Assembly: GCA_946887065.1 (NCBI GenBank)
Contig: CAMPKL010000286.1
Coordinates: 1-5,507, forward strand
DNA: 5,507 nucleotides
Direction of reading: 5' to 3'
Source of the DNA: an uncultured Bryobacterales bacterium
Lineage (GTDB): Bacteria; Acidobacteriota; Terriglobia; Bryobacterales; UBA6623
How positions within the stretch are numbered: position 1 is the stretch's first letter; the number at the start of each line of letters is the position of its first letter. The notes under the pieces were generated by a model. It searched no databases, was not told where the DNA came from, and saw only the letters and a program-made list of their open reading frames with translations. The position numbers and the translations under genes were made by a program. Below are positions 4,989 through 5,507 of the stretch, one piece after another.

Positions 4989-5507
4989 ATGACTGAGCTA
5001 AGACTGGCGCTGCCGAAGGGCAGTCTCGAAAAAAAGACTCGCGCATTCCTCGAAGCCGCCGGCATCGATCCCAAGGGCTACGGAGAAGGCAGCCGCAGCT
5101 ATCGTCCGGACCTCGGCATCGACGGCATTTCGGTCAAGATCCTGCGTCCGCAGGAGATCCCTTACATGATCGCCGCGGGCTTCTACGATATGGGCCTGTC
5201 GGGGCTCGACTGGTATCTCGAAACCGCCTGCCAACCGAACGTCGAAGACATTCTTGACCTGGGTTTCGGCCGCGTGGACATCGTTCTCGCCGTGCCCGAG
5301 GAGTGGGAAGACGTCAACAACTCGAAGGACCTGTTCCAGAAATTCGCTGACTCCACAGGCACCCGTCCGCTGCGCATCTGGACCGAGTATTTGAATCTTA
5401 CGGAGAGCCTCGTCCGCCAGCACACGGACCTGGAGCCCTCGCTTTATACGCCCTACCAGCGGCTACATGTTGAGCGCCGCAGTTATTCGCCCGTGGCCAT
5501 CTTCCAC
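4989..5507 (+). CDS. hisG: ATP phosphoribosyltransferase catalytic subunit, 3' end cut by window edge
   Basis: Catalyses ATP + PRPP to N1-(5-phosphoribosyl)-ATP + diphosphate, the committed step of histidine synthesis, in the cytoplasm. The visible 173 codons run open to the window edge. They begin LRLALPKGSLEKKTRAFLEAAGI (4-26), the family's N-terminal strand and helix, and continue with ILRPQEIPYMIAAGFYDMGL (51-70), SGLDW (71-75) and LDLGFGRVDIVLAVPE (89-104). RIWTEYLNL corresponds to the usual IATEFPNL at the start of domain II. After it come about 20 more residues than I expect in canonical short HisG before VAIFH, where the chain is cut. The PRPP-binding loop and any C-terminal regulatory domain lie beyond the edge, so short versus long form cannot be read directly. 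The hisZ gene just upstream predicts the short form. The 26-base gap to hisZ indicates one transcript. Confidence 0.92.
   Translation, partial: MTELRLALPKGSLEKKTRAFLEAAGIDPKGYGEGSRSYRPDLGIDGISVKILRPQEIPYMIAAGFYDMGLSGLDWYLETACQPNVEDILDLGFGRVDIVLAVPEEWEDVNNSKDLFQKFADSTGTRPLRIWTEYLNLTESLVRQHTDLEPSLYTPYQRLHVERRSYSPVAIFH

Noticed and set aside
4978..4989. Three-codon mini reading frame ATG...TGA overlapping the hisG start
   Set aside because: It is short enough to be chance; it could only matter for coupling, and nothing else supports a role.
4998..5423. A 141-codon open frame on the minus strand
   Set aside because: It is wholly antisense to hisG, whose family motifs are clear.

Overview
The window reads as ordinary bacterial chromosome: moderately high G+C (I judge around 60 %, not counted), tightly packed core-metabolism genes, and one gene-free stretch rich in repeats and palindromes at the left end. 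Phylum assignment is inference only. Weak Shine-Dalgarno sites, CCCC-TCC-GGGG type intergenic palindromes, a two-subunit KorAB enzyme and a HisZ/HisG pair would all fit a Planctomycetota-like or related soil/aquatic lineage, but nothing here is diagnostic.

Layout. Positions 1-443 hold no convincing gene. The extreme left edge carries two tandem 25-base units that differ, over their 20-base core, only by A/G changes; they resemble the outer end of a mobile element. Several short hairpins follow. Positions 444-3322 (minus strand) form a two-gene operon, korA then korB, overlapping by ATGA. It encodes a 2-oxoacid:acceptor (ferredoxin) oxidoreductase in which the gamma domain is fused to the N-terminus of alpha. 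Positions 3323-3567 are a divergent control region. On the minus strand it has a perfect TATAAT box and, in the presumed korA leader, a hairpin followed by six T. On the plus strand it has a candidate promoter and a series of small hairpins. Positions 3568-5507 (plus strand) are the start of a histidine operon: hisZ, then hisG cut by the window edge.

Function. KorAB interconverts a 2-oxoacid (2-oxoglutarate is the most likely substrate) and its acyl-CoA with reduced ferredoxin as electron partner. HisZ is a catalytically disarmed histidyl-tRNA synthetase paralogue that serves as regulatory subunit of HisG, the enzyme of the first and feedback-controlled step of histidine synthesis. The two operons share only the intergenic region; no metabolic link is evident.

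No clearly new system is visible. The points most worth a second look are the attenuator-like korA leader, the transition-only tandem repeat at the left edge, the unusually long HisZ that keeps a C-terminal anticodon-domain-like tail, and a HisG with extra residues in its second domain.
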